From Canna indica (Eukaryota; Streptophyta; Magnoliopsida; Zingiberales; Cannaceae), in the NCBI GenBank assembly GCA_034359265.1, contig CP136890.1, positions 94,451,501 to 94,515,500 of the forward strand: a stretch of 64,000 nt of DNA, given 5' to 3'. Shown here piece by piece: positions 59,653 through 64,000 of the stretch. The notes beneath the pieces were generated by a model. That model saw only the letters and a program-made list of their open reading frames with translations, was not told the DNA's origin and did not search any database. A program made the translations under genes and the position numbers. The number at the start of each line of letters is the position of its first letter. Within the stretch, counting starts at the first letter, position 1.

Positions 59653-61829
59653 GGTTGTGGTTGTGGTTGTGGTTGTGAGGTTTATGGTACAGAATGATAC
59701 TCTACTGAATCAGTCTGCCCAGGGTTCCAAATGGGAACGCGGGACCCAAACTTTGACCTTGGTCAGAGTACAGGTTTCATGAGTGGTCTGCAAATGTAAA
59801 TTTGGTCTTTACTGTTGAACCTTCTATTCCACTGTTTCCAAAATGCTTACTTCCAAATTCCATACACTTAATAGAGGCTTTAATAGGTCTTTAACATGTT
59901 TATGAATGCTTAAAACTTATTTTGAAGAATATACAATTACCTATAAGTTATGCCTTTTCTTGACATCCTGTTAACAGACTTCTATTATATTGTCATAGGT
60001 TGGAAAGTTGTCCACCGGTGATTCCTTAGATATGTCACCTCAGGATGAGGCATCAATTCTGGCAAATGATGCAACAGTTAAAGACATGGAGGTAATTTGC
60101 TTGTAATACAATTTATTAACTCCATTATTTGGAAGAATAAGTTTGGGAAATAGGGAACACAATTTACAAGTAAATAATTCATACTGTCATGTAAACTTGT
60201 TCTGAAATACATCAACCGCATTCAGAAGTTACTGATATTTCATTTTGATCTCTGGTGCAGAAGTGAAGATTATTTCATTTGTGATGAATCTAACTGTTCA
60301 ATTATATTAATTTTGTCCCAGCAAAAAAATTGAATTTTTTTTCTGCAATAATTTATAGTTTATGGTGTTAGACATCAAGTTGGAAATTTTGCTTTTTAAT
60401 ATATGTTCTGGAAATTAGACAAGCTGTTAATTTTTTATTTGACAATGGTAGCTTGTATTGCTGTTAAGATAATCTTCTCCAGAATTTATTTCTCGAGTAA
60501 CCTGAGCATGAATTCTCAGTAGAATGCATGCTATGTTCTTTGGATTATGTTGACCAATGAACAGCACTGAAATTCTTTTGAGAACACTCATTTAATATTA
60601 TAAGGAAATCAGTCATTTAATACTATAAAGAAATCTGTCTTGTTAAATTCCCACATTGCTTAAGGATATGGTCAAGATAACCTTCTTCCCCCCTTGAGCT
60701 AGCTTTTGGGGTGAAGTTAGGCCCACTAATTTTTTAACATGGTATTAGAACCATGTGTGGTTGATATTGTGCCACTCACAGATGTCCCATCCTGCAAATC
60801 CACGCTCCAGATGTCCAATTCTGGGCGTGAGGTGTGTGTTAAAGTCTCACATTGCTTAAGGATGTGGTCAAGATATCCTTTAAAATAGTTTGGACAGTCC
60901 TTCCCCTTTGAGCTAGCTTTTGGGGTGGAGTTAGACCCACTAATTTCTTAACACTTCTCATGCATCTTACATATACTTGTGGATGCATTACATAAGTGTG
61001 AGGCTTAAAACAATCTTATCATGGAGTTTCTTTTTCTTATGATTTCACTAAATAACCGTAGGCAATTTTGATTGGCGGAAGACTATGGATATAACATTTG
61101 TGCGCAATACAAGTCCAATTGAGTTTTCATGATGATTATGGTCTGGTCACTATTTAACTGCTCCTAGTTGTTTCGTTTTGCCTCTTCAATTGTGTAATAA
61201 TATAGTTATCCTTTTAGTCTCAATTCTGCTTTAGCCTTTTTGATTTACAGTACCATCTTATATAGCTATGCCTAAATGACATTGAAAAATGTGACGATTG
61301 TCAAAATTTTAATTTGCTCATTTGCTTACGTTCAAACAAAGAGGGACAACTCTTTGAGTCTTCTTTTGCAAACTAAGCTTCTGCTGAGTTGTTTACGGAC
61401 CTTTGCTATCATTATGAACTCTTCTCTTTTAGATTCTAGTGCTACTAAATGGGAATGATTTATAACAATCCTCTCTTATTCACTACAAAGTTACTTCATA
61501 GTGATAAATACTGGCTGGAATAGTTCAACATATTAGAACCTGTAGGCAAGTTGATGCTCATTTGTAATAAGGCAACAAAAAGAACATGACGCTGATAATT
61601 TGTTATTAATAAGAATAAATTGTTTTTTCAGGGAGCAGCAGTGGTATATGTTGCAGATTTATTCTCAGTCCCAGCAATCTCTGTAAAAGCTGTAACGGAT
61701 ATTGCCGACGGGGAGAAGCCCACCGCAGAAGAGTTCTTGCAAAACTTGATTGCGGTCACGGCTGCACTGGACCGAGCTGTTACTGAGGTGGTTGGCTTTA
61801 TAAGTGGTAAAAGTCTCTCTGGACTTTGA
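55289..61829 (+). CDS. MTN: 5'-methylthioadenosine nucleosidase (MTN)
   Basis: Eight exons join in frame: 55289-55439, 55551-55617, 56197-56288, 57108-57214, 58231-58305, 59198-59272, 59999-60091, 61632-61829, giving 285 residues. Plant MTN hydrolyses 5'-methylthioadenosine to adenine and methylthioribose in the cytosol, the first step of the methionine-recycling (Yang) cycle that follows ethylene, polyamine and nicotianamine synthesis. Visible motifs: MQTEALPLV with Glu55, the likely catalytic acid; GVDNVGTVSAALVTYA and INAGTAGGF for substrate binding; DMEGAAV with Glu220; and VTDIADG with Asp243, the likely catalytic Asp. The first about 45 residues are Ala/Val-rich and longer than in Arabidopsis MTN1. 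Whether it is MTN1- or MTN2-like (the latter also uses S-adenosylhomocysteine) cannot be told here. Introns carry a compound microsatellite and a TRIM-like element. Confidence 0.95.
59279..59352. repeat. Exact 35-bp direct repeat in MTN intron
   Basis: A 35-bp unit from ATTTAACATATACTG to CATATGTGCAA is repeated exactly at 59279-59313 and 59318-59352, starting seven bases after the exon 6 donor. Confidence 0.9.
59569..59677. repeat. Compound microsatellite (TTA)n(TTG)n(TGTGGT)n
   Basis: About 28 bp of TTA units pass into about 55 bp of TTG units and then four TGTGGT-type units, in MTN intron 6. It reads as homopolymeric protein in several frames but is not coding. Confidence 0.95.
60641..60953 (+). 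mobile_element. TRIM-like short LTR retroelement in MTN intron 7
   Basis: Two direct repeats, 60641-60739 (99 bp) and 60837-60953 (117 bp), each begin TGTTAAA and end TTAACA and share ATTGCTTAAGGAT, TGGTCAAGATA and GAGCTAGCTTTTGGGGTG. Immediately after the left copy is TGGTATTAGAACCATG (60740-60755), close to the primer-binding site for initiator Met tRNA used by many plant LTR retroelements. Only 97 bp separate the repeats, so there is no coding capacity. Flanking 5-mers (TGTCT and CTTCT) match poorly. Confidence 0.75.
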
Positions 61830-64000
61830 TGATCTCAGCATTGGTTACGCTATAAAGCCTGGAATTATGATTCTTTCCATCAACCGAGCCAAGTTTGTGC
61901 ATGGCATGGACTCATCATTCAAATAAGTGAATCAACATCGTGTTACCTTCTATTCTGACAAGAATGTTGTATCTCAAAAGTAAATTCCTCATTTAATGGG
62001 TAAAAAAATACGGTGTGGACATCTTTTACCCTCTAGAGGATAAGAAATATCCTACTTAGTCGAGCATTCCCGCTGTCACTATAAATCTGGAAAGAAGGGT
62101 TTTTTGTTTGCCTCTCCGTTCTGTTAACACTATTTTAATTATGTACCTAGCAGCAAGCTTTGTGATGACAATATCTGGTGGATTTCCACAAGTTGCAGAG
62201 CATTTATGTTCTACCTAAACCATGTTTTCATCAGATATTGGATTTGAACATGATTCCTTCCAGTGTCCAAGATCAGGTGGTACATATTATTTTTCCGGTA
62301 GTCTGGAAATCATTCTCGCTATTCATCTTTGGCTTGATCTAGTACCCTATTTTAGTATTAAATTATGAATCAATCTTTTCTATTAGGATAAAACATGTAA
62401 CAATTACATTTAACAAATTTAAGATTAAGCGAACTAAAATGGTGCTTAACGCAAAATAAAACACAAAATAACAATCATCCTCTCCGTTCTCCAAATCCTT
62501 CTTTTGTAAACGTATATATAAAGCTCCCAAGCCTAGTTTACTTCTAAATTTTTAAAAATTGTTTTTTAAGTTCCTATTAAGTATTTAATTCAAATTCTTT
62601 CAATTTACTGTCATCATCTAAAATTTAATACAACTATCAACTTCATGTGACATCTTCTACTTCTAATTCTGGCTCTCTAACCAACATCTTTGTTTATTGG
62701 CATTTAGGTTATCGTTTTAGTCAAACACATCATCATGCACTTCTGTTATTAGATTCTGAACCAACATTTTTCTGCATCAAGAGGAAGTCTAAGACATGCA
62801 TGCAAAAGAGGCATGACACATGATGTTGATGACATGCTCCTGAATTGGCATGATCAAGACTTTAATACAACCAATGCAATGATGATAAAGATATTCTCCT
62901 CAACCACCTCTGCAAATGGCATATTTACTACAAAAAAAAAAACCAATTAGAAAAACTATTCATGTGAACCAGTGTCATCAAGTGAGAAGGATTATATTTC
63001 TTCTGAAAACATCACTTGATTGGTTATGTTCTTAATGTTTTCAAGTAAATTATCTCATCATGAGTTCATCCTATGCTCAGAATACACCCTTTCTTCCTTT
63101 CCATGACATTATTTACTGAAGTTGACATCAAAACCTAATTTTCAATGTGAAAACACTGCAAATGAAGAGGCCTTATAATCTAATGAGATGTTAGGGGTGT
63201 CCAAACTTGAGTTTGAGCTACACCCCTAAATGATATATACTTAAGTTCATATGACAACTTTATATTTGTATCCTAATGTTTGGAGATTAATTTGAATATA
63301 GATAATATTTCTTTGTTACCAATAAACTTGTCTCCATACTAAAAAGAAGACTCTTATTTTCCATGTAAACTAGATTCAAAATTCAACACATTATGCAATT
63401 AAAGAGATGCCTGTTTAATCAAGCCATCCAAGTTTTTAACTATCAATACAAGGTCGGTATAGGTCAAAATATAGCTTGTTGTTATCCTCCATCGGATTTT
63501 ATTGTGTGACAGAAACATAGCTTACATCTCAGTAGTCAGTACATGAACAGACTTTTTTCCTCTATTTTAATAAGTCATAGATGAGCTAATTAATGACATA
63601 CTAAGAACAGAGTTAGATCATCATGGTTTAATTCAAATGCTCAACTAATTATAAATTTGGTGCTGATGATAAGCATGCACAGTATTCAATCTAGTACATA
63701 TTTCTAAATCTCTGTCATATGATGGTGTCCGAGGTTAGAGTTGTTGAGAGACAAATATATCTTTTTTGCAAGTGCAGCTGTCAGAGAAAATAATAATAAT
63801 AACAAAAGAAGCAACAATAAGCCAGAAAATAATTTATTTTTGGTGATATAAATATAAAACTGGCGAGTTGTGTTGTTTGACTACTAAGCAATTTAAACAT
63901 ACATGAGGCATTAAAAGTAGATGTAGTTGCAGTGTTTCAGCCTATTTAATTTGCTCATGTGCAGGATATTCCTTACAATGGAAAAGTAGAACAAGGAACA
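61830..64000. other. Region downstream of MTN, no gene recognised
   Basis: Probably contains the MTN 3'UTR at the start. The rest is AT-rich with no open frame of note. At the edge, GTGCAG at 63959-63964 is followed by an open frame to the window end, which could be the start of an exon of another gene, but too little is visible to call it. Confidence 0.5.

Noticed and set aside
59458..59782. Open frames with poly-Tyr/Cys or poly-Ile/Val
   Set aside because: Translation of the triplet microsatellite inside an MTN intron.
63959..64000. Possible exon start at the window edge
   Set aside because: An AG acceptor and 36 open bases are too little to call a gene.

Overview
This is nuclear DNA from a flowering plant. 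Genes are split by GT-AG introns, spacers are AT-rich, and transposons are dense and nested. The coding families are plant-specific (CSLD, KANADI, XTH, plant MTN). The very GC-rich last XTH exon hints at a monocot, but I cannot name the species. Five host genes can be read with exact splice junctions that keep frame throughout.

Layout. 1-11.7 kb (+): the 3' half of an AAE19/AASDH-like gene (acyl carrier domain plus PQQ-type beta-propeller), with two MITE-like insertions and a LINE scrap in its introns. 14.9-19.4 kb (-): a complete three-exon CSLD cellulose synthase-like gene with a 5'UTR intron, convergent with AAE19. 20.1-28.1 kb: gene-free AT-rich spacer with hAT-like repeats. 28.1-30.6 kb (-): a six-exon KANADI transcription factor. 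33.0-46.1 kb: a transposon cluster holding CACTA-1 (7.15 kb), a decayed LINE 3' end and CACTA-2 (3.2 kb). 47.5-48.8 kb (+): a four-exon xyloglucan endotransglucosylase/hydrolase. 50.5-55.0 kb: a large inverted repeat into which CACTA-3 (3.3 kb, reverse orientation) has inserted. 55.3-61.8 kb (+): an eight-exon 5'-methylthioadenosine nucleosidase with a TRIM-like retroelement in its last intron. 61.8-64.0 kb: no gene recognised.

The host genes do not form a functional cluster. CSLD and XTH both act on cell-wall polysaccharides (at the endomembrane/tip membrane and in the apoplast); MTN serves the methionine (Yang) cycle; KANADI controls organ polarity; AAE19-like proteins are of uncertain biochemical role.

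The most interesting unit is the CACTA family. Three related copies lie within 21 kb, each with exact 3-bp target duplications. All share a TATA-like promoter, a leader splice donor, a 26-bp tandem array and a roughly 190-bp hairpin (half of it lost in CACTA-3). In CACTA-1 the two open reading frames each start just after a GACAG splice acceptor, so one leader could feed two proteins by alternative splicing, and the hairpin and array would lie in that intron. CACTA-1 carries a broken TNP2-type transposase and an intact second protein. CACTA-2 and CACTA-3 lost TNP2 by different deletions, and both carry small insertions copied from nearby sequence, a footprint of interrupted repair.
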